DNA of 64,000 bases from Sebastes aleutianus (taxonomy: Eukaryota; Chordata; Actinopteri; Perciformes; Sebastidae), in assembly GCA_916700875.1 (NCBI GenBank), contig CAKAKS010000004.1, forward strand, positions 15,300,444-15,364,443, written 5' to 3'. This document shows, one piece after another, positions 25,611 to 37,890 of the stretch. Within the stretch, counting starts at the first letter, position 1. Every line of letters begins with the position of its first letter. The notes under the pieces are model-generated. The model had not been told where the DNA came from and searched no databases. It worked only from the letters and a program-made list of their open reading frames with translations. A program made the translations under genes and the position numbers.

Positions 25611-26989
25611 GATATATGTGGTCAGGCCCCTCCAAAGGATAAATCTGAGGGGTCTTGGGATGATTAATGAGAGAGGAAAGAATAAAAAGGTCTGCATATC
25701 TGTTTTCATATTGTTACCAGCCTCGACAGCGACACTGGTATTGTATATTTTCATATTTTGAGTCTGTATGTGTGTGTCGTCCTGGCAAAATGTGGTCCTA
25801 GAGACACCTAAGGCCTTTTTCATTTCCCAGTTTGTACATACTCGCTTCCTTTCCTCACCTCCTCTACCTGCCCACAGGAGATGCAAGCAGAGGAGACGAG
25901 GAAGAGATTCGAGGAGGCACAAAATCTGGATATGAGAAAGACCCCTACTGTAGCAGGAACTACCACAGAAGCATTTTGACAGGTGTTTATATTTCTGTCT
26001 GTCTGTCTGTCTGTGGACAGATTTTGTCACCTTGATAGCGTTGCAACTGTGCAAGACGCAGTCCCAAATCTTTACAGATGTGTAGTTGAAATCAAAATGA
26101 AGGGTTGTGGTCCGAGCAAGGGCGCCGGAAGTAGGGAGCTAGGAAGTGAGGAAGGGTCCCCCACTTGGCACCCTTGACCCAATTTGCCGTCATGGCTATT
26201 GTAATCCCATCACAATATGGTCTTTAGTTTAGACATGTCTTTAATCTGTTTTTGTAAAATATTGGATCATTTGAAGTTATTTAAATGGAACCATTTTGAG
26301 AAGTTTGGAGGGGGAGCTATGGGCTCAAAAACTGCTGGGAACAACTGGTTTTTATCTGTAACAATGTTTGTTTTATATGATTATTGCGTGTTTGTATTTG
26401 TGTTTTTTTATGTGAAATCCTAACCAGGGAAGTAACTATTACATAAATGTGGTGGAGTAAAAAGTACAATATTTCCTGCTTAAATTTAGTGGAGAAGTAT
26501 AAAGTGGCATAAAAAGGAAATATTCATGTAACCTCACAATTGTGCTTTAGTACAGTACTTGCTTAAATGTACTTAGTAACTTTCCCGTACTGCCTGTATG
26601 ACCATGCCCTTATTATATGTTCCAATATTGGTTGTTAACCCTGCAGTTGTAGCCTGGTGTGACGGTAAATAACCCACTTTAGGCTGGGAGTGTTGCCTCC
26701 CACATAGCAAGCATGTGTTTGTGGTGTCCTCTTCAAGTCTATTTATTGTACACCTTTGATATTTTAACTTTATGGTCAAACAGGCACCAACGCACTTCAC
26801 ACTCATTGCCAGTTATATGCTGCAATGCAAAGCAGGTGTGGAAATGGAGCTGCTACTGTATACACACTCGCTTATTTAGAGGCAAGTATGCAAATAGAAG
26901 AGGGAGGATCTGCTTGTGCTGCAGGAGAATAGTTGTGTGTGTGATACTGTGGTGTGAGGCAAATGAGTAAAAACACAAAAGCACGGTTT
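25611..26989. other. Gene-free stretch before the ythdf3 3' end
   Basis: A (TGTC)n microsatellite occurs at about 25995-26015. No exon recognised. 26420-26590 carries fragments of the AGTAAAAGTACT repeat. Confidence 0.35.
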
Positions 26990-27983
26990 AGCGCTAAACA
27001 TGGATAATTTTTATTTAGCTAGTGAGTTACCTAGAGGAGAAAACTGTCACATCCTTGCAGTTGATGTCTTGCCGTTTTGGGGGAATCCCAGTCGAGCCGA
27101 GCCAGATGGGGCAGATGTGGGGATTCTCCCAAAAGTGCTTAAGAGTTGTTGAGGACAGACAGTCTGATTGAGCCTGAGGTACGGTAGAGTACATCAACAT
27201 CAGAGCAAAGACAGTCACCCACAGGACCCAAGGAGGCCACCGCTAGTTCAGCAGGTTTCTCCTCAGACAAATGCACTTCAGAATGACAGAATCACAAGAA
27301 AGAAAAAAAAACAAAGATGTGCACTGGCCGGTGCTTCGCCAGCCTGCTGCATAATTGTAATCTTTTGGTACACAGAAACAGATGCAGAAAGGAAGGGAAC
27401 AGGTAAAGGGGGAGGATACATCCTATGATTGGCATGATTGTGGCTGTTTCCCAATTAGTTCATCCCACCTGTCAATCATCCAAACCTCAGTCTGAGGAGG
27501 ATCAGACGGCTGAATACAGATTCAAGTAAAAGATTAATTCATACATCTTTAATTCTCCTCAGGAGCTGATGAAGCTCGCCAATATCCCAAACATTTGAGG
27601 CATTAAAAAAATTACAAATAAGCCTGGTGAAATCTTCTGACTACTTTACGGTTAGTCAGTTAGTTGCTCACAAACAAAATCAAAGAAGAAGAACACAGAG
27701 TTAGAGAGTTAAGGGTATGGTAGGAGGACTGAAAGTGCTTTAAAGACAGTTTTCAAAGTGGGTTACGTTCTTTTTTCTCGTGAGACAGGAACACGGGGTT
27801 TGATGCACCAGTCAACGGATACAGATGAGTCCATCTATTATCATGTTCAAGTGTTCAGATACATTGTCGTCTTCAGCGGAAAGATTTGTGAAAGCCTTTC
27901 CTCCTTGTGGTTAGGCAAATTTTATTATTTAAGGTCCTACGTCATTAGTGTTGCAGTTCTAGCGGAGAGAGCTTGCTTGAAGG
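26990..27983 (-). other. ythdf3: Probable ythdf3 3' untranslated region
   Basis: Lies downstream of the ythdf3 stop codon in the last exon. Minus-strand AATAAA signals sit at 27921-27926 (about 60 nt past the stop) and at 27010-27015 (about 970 nt past it), so a short and a long 3' UTR are both possible. The end coordinate is an estimate from the distal signal. Confidence 0.45.
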
Positions 27984-30900
27984 TTACTGTTTATTTCTAT
28001 TGCGCTCCTGGTGAGAGAGGGAAAAAAAAAACAGAAAGAGATAATCAGTGGATGGTATCAGAACAAGAGCAAACAAGGGACACAAACAAACAGCAGCTAA
28101 AAGTGCAACATCAGAGCTGCTCCCTTAGTCTTTCACTGACGGGATAAATGTCAAATGTTGAAGGAACATCCAAGTTGATGACACTTCTTTAGGCTCTTGC
28201 TAATAGATAGTTCTATGCTGTCAGATACAGATCTATTTAATGTCTGAGGTGAAATTGGGAATAACTCAGCAAGGAAGTCTGGGACCACTGACAAAATGTG
28301 ACATCCTTAGAAGATGTGAAACTTGATTTCTGAGGTCCTGAAGGTATTATATAGTAAGAGATACTGCTGTGTCAGAGATGATCAAAAGCCATTTATGAAG
28401 GCGATCGATATTGATCTAACTTCTTAGAATAGATTTATCGAATGAACGCCTGTATCGTGTGCATCTGCACTCGTACCATTCAGCAAATCTCATTAATTAC
28501 TTAGGATTTATTGAATGTTTCTATTTTGAGTACATTGAAATTTGATCTTTGAATTATACATGGAAGATATTAATTGTAGGAAATAGTCGCAGTGTAGTGT
28601 GCTGCTGCTGAAAGTGAACTAAAAATAAAAATGATTCCATCAATTCGGACTATTTGAGAACAGTTGTCTCTTCAGAAGCCTAAAACCAAATGAACATTTT
28701 ATGTCATGTCATGTTATGTGTGTCCATTTTGTACAGTCTGACTTCCTGCTCTCTATGGAAAGAACAGGTTCCTAAAACCAAATGATGTTTTGCATATTGT
28801 CTTGAACATAACTTGATTAAAGACATCACAAACAATCATGCAAGAATAAAAATCATGATTAGTTATATACAGAAAAAAAGCAATATAGAAAAGTGTGTAC
28901 AGGCTCCTCAGACGAAAACAACCTCTAAGATGACAACCACATATCTTATTTTTAGTCTATAGTTCTCATTGTTGATATACTGAGTTACACTGGCAGAAAA
29001 ACTAATCAATCATTGAAGTAAGGATGCCTTTACTTTCTCTGTTGAGTGTTAAAATAAGTGAGAAAAGAAGTTTAGTAGGCCTCAGGTGTGTACTAACTAA
29101 AAATGTTCGGATGCGTTTACACTGCAGCCGTTACGCTATGCTTGTAGTTATGCCGGTGTTATGCTGAAGTCTGTTCCCCGGTCGAATAGTGTTCCCTCCT
29201 GTTAAAATGATAGCGACCCCTCGGTAGTTAGGGAGAAACACATATCAAGAGGAAACAGTACTAGACACGACAGCGGTCTAGCGGATAAACTCAACAAAAC
29301 ATAAGTAATTACAACACAACTCAAATATCAAATATTCAAGGGTGTGTGGATTACAATAAAAGAGGAATACAGTGTCCTCTTTGAGGAGTGGGTGTCCATG
29401 TCACTGGTCTGGGAAAAGCCCTGTGAGACCAGTGTAACTCTATCCCCAGAATGGTCGCTCACACTGGGCTGTGGCTCTGGGGAGAGCAAACTGGTATTCA
29501 CAACACAGCATGAGCTTCCTTATTACTGTATCTCCAGTAAGGAAGGAGCTAACCTCTAATCGCCAAATTAGTTATGCTAATAAAATCCTGCAACAACATT
29601 TAGATCCAAAGTTATCTTTTCAAAAACACTTTGGGAAGGTGTTAATAGAGCAGGTGGCTGTGCTGGTTTGACACCTCTCAAAGTTCGGGAAGGACAGGCC
29701 AAACAATAGAGAACAATTAACCTTGTCAGGCGAAGGAGGGCGAGGCCTCGGCTGGGCCGATGCTGTCATGTAGGAGGTCAGGGCTACAAAAGCAGCGCGG
29801 CGCAACGCCTGCACAACGCAGGATGAAACAGGCTTTCTACTGACAGGTTGTTTTCAGAAGGCTGAAAACATTGACTTGAAATATTTATGAGAAAGTAACC
29901 CGGCGCATATTAACAAGGTCAGCAGAGAGGAGTCAATACAGCATCAATGGAGCACCAGCAGTGGGGGGGGGAGTGGGAGGAAAAGAGGGAGCGGGTCACG
30001 GGGGGTTTTCTAAAACGCAATTAGATTAGCATACTGGTGAATCTAAGAATGGATGCAGCAGAACGGTAGCGGTGATAACATGTTATTCTCTCCTTGGATG
30101 CTGTTTTTCCACAGCAGCAGCATCCCACCGAGTTTTTACCACTTAGACTAACATTTGTGGTACACCACTGTTATTACCACGGCAACATATTTTAGTTTCC
30201 CCCTCGGAGGGCGCACCGTGTGAGCCTTTCAGAACAAATGAAATAATGCATTTTTATCATGGGAAACATTTCTTTTAAAATCAACCGTTTAGAACATCTG
30301 AGGCAAACTGTACCAACTCGGAGGCACGTTGCAGCCAGTTTGCAGGCCGAGGGGCTTATGTTGTTAAAGACTAGTAAAGCATGAGGAGCCTGTGGAGGGC
30401 AGAGAGGCTCGGCGTTCAAAGGGAGATCAGAGCCAACGTCTGCCTTTGTCTGAGAGAAGGAATGCCAGGAATGCGGGCTATTTCAGGAAACCTCTATGCA
30501 TCTCACTCCACTTGGGCAGATCATCACACATCTCAGAGGCACAAGATGGCCGATGAGGAATCAGGGCTTCCTGAACCTGCCTGTGAGTAATGGTGGCATG
30601 TCAATCTGCTGACAGGCCTCTGGGAACTTCCATTTACACCACACTGTTCATTCAGCCACAGGATGTTACAACCTCTGGCTAAGAGCAGGTGGAACAAGAT
30701 CAGCTGATTACAGTCTACAGCCTGTAGCAGTGACTCAGGGAAAGTTACCTCCATTTAAAATAACTAAACTGAACAGCATACAAACAAGCTATTTACAGGG
30801 CTATTTATATGTATGTTTATCTCACCTTCCTCAGAGCCTCCTCCTCTTCCTGACGTTTCTCGTAATGTGCAAAGTCATCAAAGATTGAGGTGGTATGCTT

Positions 30901-33900
30901 GTAAGTGGCGATAATTTTAAGCACTTGTTTGGCCTTCTCCAGAGGTACTTCCTGAGTGTCCCTGGAGTTGGTCACTGGCTTGTTGTCATTGTTCTCCAGC
31001 CGGATGTGTCGCAGCTGGTTGTTGGGCACGTCTTTGATGAATGCCCACTTCACCTCAAACTTGCCCTTCCACTTGTCCTGAGACCAGACGCCTGCATAGG
31101 CATTGTAGTCCACCGGTGAGCGCATCTCAGCCACGCCGCAGAAGTGCCCGCTGCCGTTGACGCTGAACAACAGGTACAGGGGCCCCTTGTTGCCCAGTGA
31201 GCGGTAGGCGCCGTCCAGACGCTTGTTGCCGTGTTCTGTGCTGCACCAGATAGAGTACTTGATTGAGCGGTGGATGTCGTCTTCGGAATAGCTCTTGATG
31301 ATGAAAACACGTCCGTTTTTCAAGTTCCAGTCAAAGTCTTTGGGGTTGTAGTTGTTGAGGGCGCGGAGTTTCTCCAGCACGGGATGCACTTCGCCAGAGC
31401 AAGGGGAGGCACTCAGTGGGACTCCCCCACCCAGACCGAAGCCCTCGCCCCGGTTCCTGGGAGCCACCCAGCGGTTGGGGGGTGGACCAGGCTGCTGGGG
31501 TTGTTGCTGATGCTGATGAAGGGGCTGTGGGGGACCAGGCTGAGAGGAGAGGTGCAGGTGCTGAGGGCCAGGGGGCATAGGCTGGGGGTGTTGGGGGGAC
31601 TGGAGAGAATGGAGATGGTAGGTCTGGTGTTGGTGTTGGTGTTGGTGTTGGGGCTGGTGTTGGTGTTGATGTTGGTGTTGGTGGTGTTGGTGTTGTTGTT
31701 GGTGTTGGTGTTGGTGTTGGGGCTGGTGTTGGTGTTGGTGTTGGTGTTGGTGTTGAGGGGGCAACGGGTTCTGCAGAAGGGGCTGGGGCTGAGCTAGGAG
31801 AGGCTGCTGCACCATAGGCTGCGGGGGCATCATAGTCTGAGCTAACGGGGGCTTGTTCAGAGAGCCCTTATCATCCCAAGTACCAATGTTCATATTGTGC
31901 TTTATGGGGGGTGGGGGGATGGCGCCTCCCCCCATCCCCATGTTGGCTTTGGGTTTGACCTTGGGCTGTGGCTTGGCCGGCTTCTTGGCAATGGCTGCCC
32001 AGGAGGCAGGTTTGGGTGCGGATGAGCTGACAGACGGGGGGAGGCTATTGGCTGCCATACTGCTCATACCTGCCGTGCCTACTAGGGGCGAGCCCACGGT
32101 TTTAGTGACAGCTGCCACCATGTCCGTACCCAGTTTTAAGCCCGTCATACCTTGCTCGATGCTGTTCAGCACCGGGACTTTACTAAGCTGGGTGTCGCTT
32201 CCAAAGCCCGCCTGTCCGTCCGTGATGGCCCGACCCAGGGAGCTGGGGGCGTACCCATAGCTGTTACTGTAGACCGAGGTCTGCGTGGTCTGACCCTGAG
32301 AGACACTGGTACCCCAGGTAGAAAAGTCTGCATTACCAGGGAAGAAATTGAAGCCGTGCTGGCCCAGGAAGGGAGGGGTGTTCCCCAGGGCGCCCGGCTG
32401 GCTGAACACACCGTCAGGGATGAAGTGCGGCTCGCCATTGCTCATCTGTCCATAGGTGGTAAGGTAGGGCATAGGAGGGTCTCCTGCTGTGGACCAAGCG
32501 GCCTCTCCCAGTGAGTAAGGGAAACCAATGGATGGAGCATAGTAGCTGGGCATGTAGGGGTCAGACATTGGTGGATAGTTGTTACTCTGTGGGGAATAGG
32601 GAGACAGACGGTTAATGTACTATACATGATGACAATGCAATTAACAAATCAGCAAATAATTAAACATGATATCATATTACAGACAGTGAATATAGATTGG
32701 GAGTTAAAGGAGCATATGTCATCTTAAGAAACAAACAACATGCTCACAATGTGAGCTTGGGCTTGTTTTGTCTTTTCTTGTTTTACTGACAGTTTGATTT
32801 TAAATTGTTTTTGTTGTTATTGTTTTTGTTAGGGATGCACCGATACCGGATCGGATATCGGGCCGATACTGACTCAAATAGCTGGATCGGGAATCGGTGA
32901 CAATGGGATCGTTCTATTCAATTCAGTTCTATGTTTACATACTAGCCTATATACATTATTAGACTGTAATTTTAATTCCTGTTTAAGTTTTGACCAATTT
33001 GTTGCTGCATTAAAACGATATACACTTGAATTGTAATTAATGTAAATAATTCCTATTCATTTTGAAAAAAAAATTTTACCAAGTTGCTGGTGTAAGATTT
33101 ATTATTTTAATAATAAATAACAATTAAGTAAAAATATCTATGTATTTATTTGTTACATTTTGTTTTACAAAGTTAGGAAAGTGATGTTTAAGTCAAGCCT
33201 GATGTTGACTTACACATAAAAGAATGATCCCAGTGACCTCCACACAGTGAGGCATACATCTTATTAATTAAAGACAGGTATCGGATCGGTACTCTGTATC
33301 GGTCGATACCCAAAGCCCAGGTATCCCTATCGGTATCTGGACGAAAAAGTCGGATCGGTGCAGTCCTAGTTTTGGTGTGGACCCCAGGAAGATTATTGAT
33401 CACTCTGTGGAAGTTAATGGGGATCTGAATAAAGAATAATAATAAAATAATGAAACTGGAGTGACTGTCTTAATGTGTTTTGTGGCTGACACCTAAAATA
33501 TGAAACTAATTTGTCCATAACATGAGATTATATGCTAAATACTGGCCACAAGTACTAGGTGACATTTTAAAGTTTACTGTAGGACATTACCTGATTTGTC
33601 TGGCCGCTTAGATAAGGCTCAAAATCATCATCATTCACACCATCCTTTTGATGCATTGATCCGTTTTGCACTAAGGATGGAAAGAGAGGACATTAAACCA
33701 TCATTTGACTGTACTGTATGTGAGTCACAAATATTTCCAGCTCAAGATATCATCTCATTATGCTTCCGTCATGGGTACGTATCGGTCAAATGTAAAACAG
33801 GACAAGATCTCAGTGTGGTATGTAACATTATCAAAACAAATAGGGGACAGTCAACAATGGGGACATTAATAAGCTACATGTTTAGACTACAGTTTCAAAG

Positions 33901-36332
33901 CACAATCACAGACAGTGTGTTCCAATCCACATACTTCATGAAGTACTCTTCAATGTAGTGCACTGTGTGCACTCTGTACTTACTTGAGTAGTGCGTGAAT
34001 TTCAACGGGGTAGGGTCGTCTCAAATCGAATACTCTGCGGCGCACTTACCGGAAATGACGAACGAAACATTTCACTGCAGCTCGCTACTCGCCAAAATAT
34101 CTTCTTCTTCAGGGTTTTGCGGCAGCTGGCATCCTTTGTGTTGCATTGCTGCCTCCTTCAGGTTTTACCCGTCAACTACCCGCCAAAATATCTGCCTGCT
34201 TTGTTGATCAAGAATACACAGAAAACGAAAGCAAAGTGGAAATTACGTTTCCAATGTCGTCACCTACGCCTACGATGTGTCCTCCTGTTGGCTGAAAATG
34301 CACCGGTATGTTTACGTATTGTTTTATTCTGTTATCTACGTAGCCCATAGATATCTATAAGGTACGTTGTTCAGCACCGCAAAAGCTCCCGCATCATCTG
34401 CCGCCATTTTCACATGTTTGAATAGTGGTCGTGGTCCCGCCCCTTCCGCTATACGTAGCCAAGATGGCGACAATTGAGTGTGAAAAGTGTCCAGCGTTCC
34501 ACACTCAACGATTTGACCGTTTTCAGTAGGGATGTCACAAGAACCGACACTTCGGTACAAAGTCGAGGTACCGTACGATGCCTGTAATGGTCATTGGTAG
34601 GGATGTGACAGTGAGGAAAATGTTCCCACCGGTTAATAAACTTGTGACAACACCGGTGTTACCGATTACACCGGACATTTTACAAGAAAAGATGACGGTC
34701 AACATGTGTAGAGCGCTGACTCTGATTTTTACCATTGGGTGGCGGTGTGTCTGGCCTCTCCGGTAGCGCTTTTGCTTCGGGGCTCCGCTGCGGGGGTCTA
34801 CCTGGCGCCGCTGCTCTGTGACAGCTCTATCCACCTCATGGCGATAACCTCATTAACATTATGGTTCCCTTATAGCACTGGGATTAAACGTGAAATATTG
34901 CTGCTTATTCCTGCTTCCTACTCCTGCTACTCTGAGCTGACGGACCAGATGCGTTCACGGTCAGTTTGTAGTGTCTGTCGTCTGGCTATCGATTGATAGC
35001 ATGCCGTTGATATGCCAAAATGAACAAAATGGGTCAATTATTTTATTTATTACTTAAAGGCGACATGCCTCTGTTTTTTGTAATGTCCAAATGTTGTTGA
35101 ATTAAATGGGATTTATTGTTGTTGTTGTGTTTTTTTTTACCGTGATATTGAATTTGGTATCGAGAATCGTGGAAATTCACTGGTATTGGTATCGACTACT
35201 AGATTTCTGGTACCGTGACATCCCTAGTTTTGAGTACAACATCCGGGTACTTCGAGTGCACTGCATTTTTGCCATACTTCACAGTGTGAACGCACTTATG
35301 CACTCAAAATAGTAAGTGTTAAGTACGGAAGTACGCGGATTGGAACACACTCTTAAGTATCCTGATAGCATAGTTAGCTCATTTTAAAGGGACTGTTTGT
35401 AACTTTTTAGACGTATAAATCTACCGGGTCGGTTTCCCATGCGCGCGCTCGCATATGCGTGCTCGCGTTTGGCTACGCTGTTCAGCCTCAGATTCCAACA
35501 CAAACTACACGGAAGCACCAAAACCGCAAAGTTAAATCTAGTGAAGCCCGTCTAGCAAAACAGTGTTGGCGGCAGTCGTAGTACGCGGGGGAGACCTCAG
35601 CTTTGGTCTCCAGGGCCGGAGTCTCTGCTGTACTCTGCTCCTCTGCCTGCCTGCTTGCCTTCACTCACACGATGCTCGTTCACGTCTATTTAGAGCATGC
35701 AACGCTGATTTTCATTGACTTAACGGCCACAAGTGTCGCTGTTAACAAGCATTTCTGAAAGTTACAAACAGCCCCTTTAAACTGTATATAAGAAGATTTT
35801 AAATAAAAAAAAATAAAAAAAAGATTGCACCGCCACACTGAATTTTAAAAATGAGCTTTTTGTGCACCATTTAATCACCTTACCTTTATTTCCTTGTCCT
35901 TTAGGTCTCTGAAATAAATGAGCAGCACAGGAGAGAGATGTTGTCAGATCACGACAGGAAACACACACACACACACACAGAGAGAGATATAGAGAGAGAA
36001 CAGGCTGTATCCTACATGAATAAACGATTTGTCGATTTGTAGTAACCTCAGGCTAAAAAAAGCATCAAGCCCGGATGTTAACATTTCACAGGTTGCTTCG
36101 CGTTTATTATTGACCGGATGTCTCAGTAACTAAACGGTGCCGCATTGGCAACCGGCTAGAGTCGGCCTACATTACAGCTAATAGCTACCACATATATCAA
36201 AGACTTTTTATTATAGCCTGGCGTGGCTAAAAAAACACATCAAACTCGGCAAAGTTTGGTGTCGCTGCTGCTGCACTGCAAAATGTTAATATCTGTCAAT
36301 ACACGAACCTGATCGACTGTGGTCGCAGACAT
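27984..36332 (-). CDS. ythdf3: YTH N6-methyladenosine RNA-binding protein 3 (five exons, 637 aa)
   Basis: Cytoplasmic reader of m6A-marked mRNA that influences translation and decay. Coding exons in gene order are 36309-36332 (MSATTVDQ), 35884-35908, 33591-33670, 30826-32586 and 27984-28007 (ERNRNKQ, stop); phases fit and all junctions are GT-AG. The N-terminus and the stretch MSDPYMPSYYAPSIGFPYSL match YTHDF3 rather than YTHDF1 or YTHDF2. The disordered first two thirds are P/Q/N/G-rich. The YTH domain spans about 468-602; the three cage tryptophans are present as W490, W544 and W549. Length exceeds human YTHDF3 (585 aa, from memory) by 52, largely explained by a Gln/His tract at about 321-365. 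The open frame continuing from exon 4 into the intron (ending at 30817) is not the true end: the donor AAG/GTGAGA lies at 30825. Exons 1, 2 and 5 are only 24-25 coding bases. Confidence 0.96.
28008..30825 (-). other. ythdf3: ythdf3 intron 4
   Basis: A 2.8 kb intron between the large exon and the tiny last coding exon. It is AT-rich up to about 29100 and mixed after that. No second gene or full transposon was recognised. A G-run lies at about 29961-29968. Confidence 0.7.
31622..31755 (-). repeat. ythdf3: In-frame (CAC/CAA) repeat encoding a Gln-His tract
   Basis: On the plus strand this reads as TTGGTG-type hexamers, on the coding strand as alternating CAC and CAA/CAG codons, giving about 44 residues of mostly QH dipeptides broken by three prolines and a few doubled residues. 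It is a coding minisatellite and probably varies in length between individuals or species. Confidence 0.9.
32830..33368. mobile_element. MITE with TAGGGATGCACCGAT ends (in ythdf3 intron 3)
   Basis: About 540 bp from TAGGGATGCACCGATACCGG to CGGATCGGTGCAGTCCTA, an inverted-repeat pair. A shorter relative lies at 58113-58498. The TAGGGATG terminus is typical of hAT-like non-autonomous elements, but the superfamily is an inference. It occupies half of the 1.0 kb intron. Confidence 0.75.
33914..35351. mobile_element. TIR element carrying an inserted element (ythdf3 intron 2)
   Basis: The outer ends AGTGTGTTCCAATCCACATAC and GTACGCGGATTGGAACACACT are inverted repeats about 1.44 kb apart. Subterminal repeats of AAGTACT/AGTGCA also mirror each other. 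A second element at 34527-35226 sits inside, so the outer element was about 0.74 kb before insertion. No transposase frame is seen. Confidence 0.7.
34527..35226. mobile_element. TAGGGATGTCAC-ended element nested in another
   Basis: Runs from TAGGGATGTCACAAGAACCG to TGGTACCGTGACATCCCTA (inverted ends). A second TAGGGATGTGACAGTGAGG start at 34598 suggests yet another insertion inside it; the end of that one was not located. Non-coding. Confidence 0.65.
35394..35780. mobile_element. MITE family 3, TTAAAGGGACTGTTTGTAAC ends
   Basis: 387 bp bounded by TTAAAGGGACTGTTTGTAAC and GTTACAAACAGCCCCTTTAA, an excellent inverted repeat with one extra base. The interior is GC-richer than its surroundings and unlike families 1 and 2. 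It lies about 100 bp from ythdf3 exon 2. Confidence 0.85.
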
Positions 36333-36790
36333 CCTCCAGGAACCGAAACTGAGAGCTGTGTTTGTGTTTGTGCAGACTGTCCACGGCTTCTTCTCTCTCT
36401 TTGCTTTCCTCTCTCTCTCTTTTCTCTCCGGTGCTTTCCTGGCTCGTCTCTCGGGTCGTCCAATCACTCTGTAGCGGCTACAAGGCGGCCGTGTCTTCCT
36501 CCTCTCTCTCTCTCTCTCTCTCTCTCTCGACGATCCGCTTCTTCTTCTTCTTCTTCTTACAAACGGAGACTCTGTGTCTGTGTGTGGAGAGATAAAGCGT
36601 CAGTTAATGTGAACACACGGGTGGTGTTGGTGGTGGTGTTTTAAGCAGCAGTCAATGTGTGAAGCTGCCTGGTCCTGGTGGTGGTGGAGGTGGTGTCTTT
36701 ACTGGAATATATCTCTTACCATTTTCCACAATGGCGGACAGGCTCTCTACTCCCGCTTCCGTTCCGTTCTGCTGCTCCGTGACCTTCCGC
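36333..36790 (-). promoter_or_regulatory. ythdf3: ythdf3 5' UTR and promoter region
   Basis: CpG-containing sequence upstream of the first ATG with no TATA box evident. It includes a (CT)n run at 36502-36528 and (CTT)7 at 36538-36558, which read as GA and AAG repeats on the gene strand. The transcription start is not resolved. Confidence 0.5.
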
Positions 36791-37009
36791 CTGTGACGCT
36801 CTGAGTCATGTTACACTGACTGACACTTCACATGACACAGTCACCGACACACAACAAGAAGTTACCCTGATACTTACAGTATATTATATCCTCTATTATA
36901 TCATCTATTCACAGCAACTTAAATCCTTTATACAGACCAGATATATGATATAATAAAATAACAGTCACCTCTGCATGGGGGGAGTCTCTTTTTGTGTCAA
37001 ATGGACGCC

Positions 37010-37890
37010 TGAATTCCCATGTGGATTAAATAAAATATAAATAATACAAAATAAAAATGCATGAAAAATACTGTACTGAACTGAATTATAATTTTGAGTT
37101 ATTTTCTGCAACTTTCTAATACATTTCAGAGGGATATATTGTACTGCAAATAAAATATGAATAATACAAAATAAAAATGCATGAAAAATACTGTACTGTG
37201 CTGAAGTATAATTTGTTTAGGTATTTTATGCAACTTTCTAATACATTTCAGAGGGATATATTGTACTGCAAATAAAATATGAATAATACAAAATAAAAAT
37301 GCATGAAAAATACTGTACTGTACTGAAGTATAATTGTTTTAGGTATTTTCTGCAACTTTCTAATACATTTCAGAGGGATATATTGTACTGTAAATAAAAT
37401 ATAAATAATACAAAATAAAAATGCATGAAAAATACTGTACTGAACTGTACTGCATTATAATTTTGAGTTATTTTCTGCAACTTTCTAATACATTTCAGAG
37501 GGATATATTGTACTGCAAATAAAATATGAATAATACAAAATAAAAATGCATGAAAAATACTGTACTGTACTGAAGTATGATTTTTTTAGGTATTTTATGC
37601 AACTTTCTAATACATTTCAGAGGGATATATTGTACTGTAAATAAAATATAAATAATACAAAATAAAAATGCATGAAAAATACTGTACTGAACTGTACTGA
37701 ATTATAATTTTGAGTTATTTTCTGCAACTTTCTAATACATTTCAGAGGGATATATTGTACTGCAAATAAAATATGAATAATACAAAATAAAAATGCATGA
37801 AAAATACTGTACTGTACTGAAGTATAATTTTTTTAGGTATTTTATGCAACTTTCTAATACATTTCAGAGGGATATATTGTACTACATATT
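37010..37890. repeat. Tandem array of a 120-125 bp unit (about seven copies)
   Basis: CAGAGGGATATATTGTACT recurs near 37128, 37249, 37371, 37496, 37618, 37743 and 37864, spacing 121-125 bp. Every unit also contains AATAATACAAAATAAAAATG and CATGAAAAATACTGTACTG. Two unit types alternate (TTGAGTTATTTTCTGC and TTTAGGTATTTTATGC). AT-rich, non-coding. Confidence 0.92.

Noticed and set aside
25584..26054. 156-codon minus-strand open frame
   Set aside because: No recognisable domain or codon structure; overlaps a repeat at its upper end.
31270..32260. Long plus-strand frames across the large ythdf3 exon
   Set aside because: They are antisense shadows of the coding exon, made open by its repeats (Leu/Val runs opposite the QH tract).
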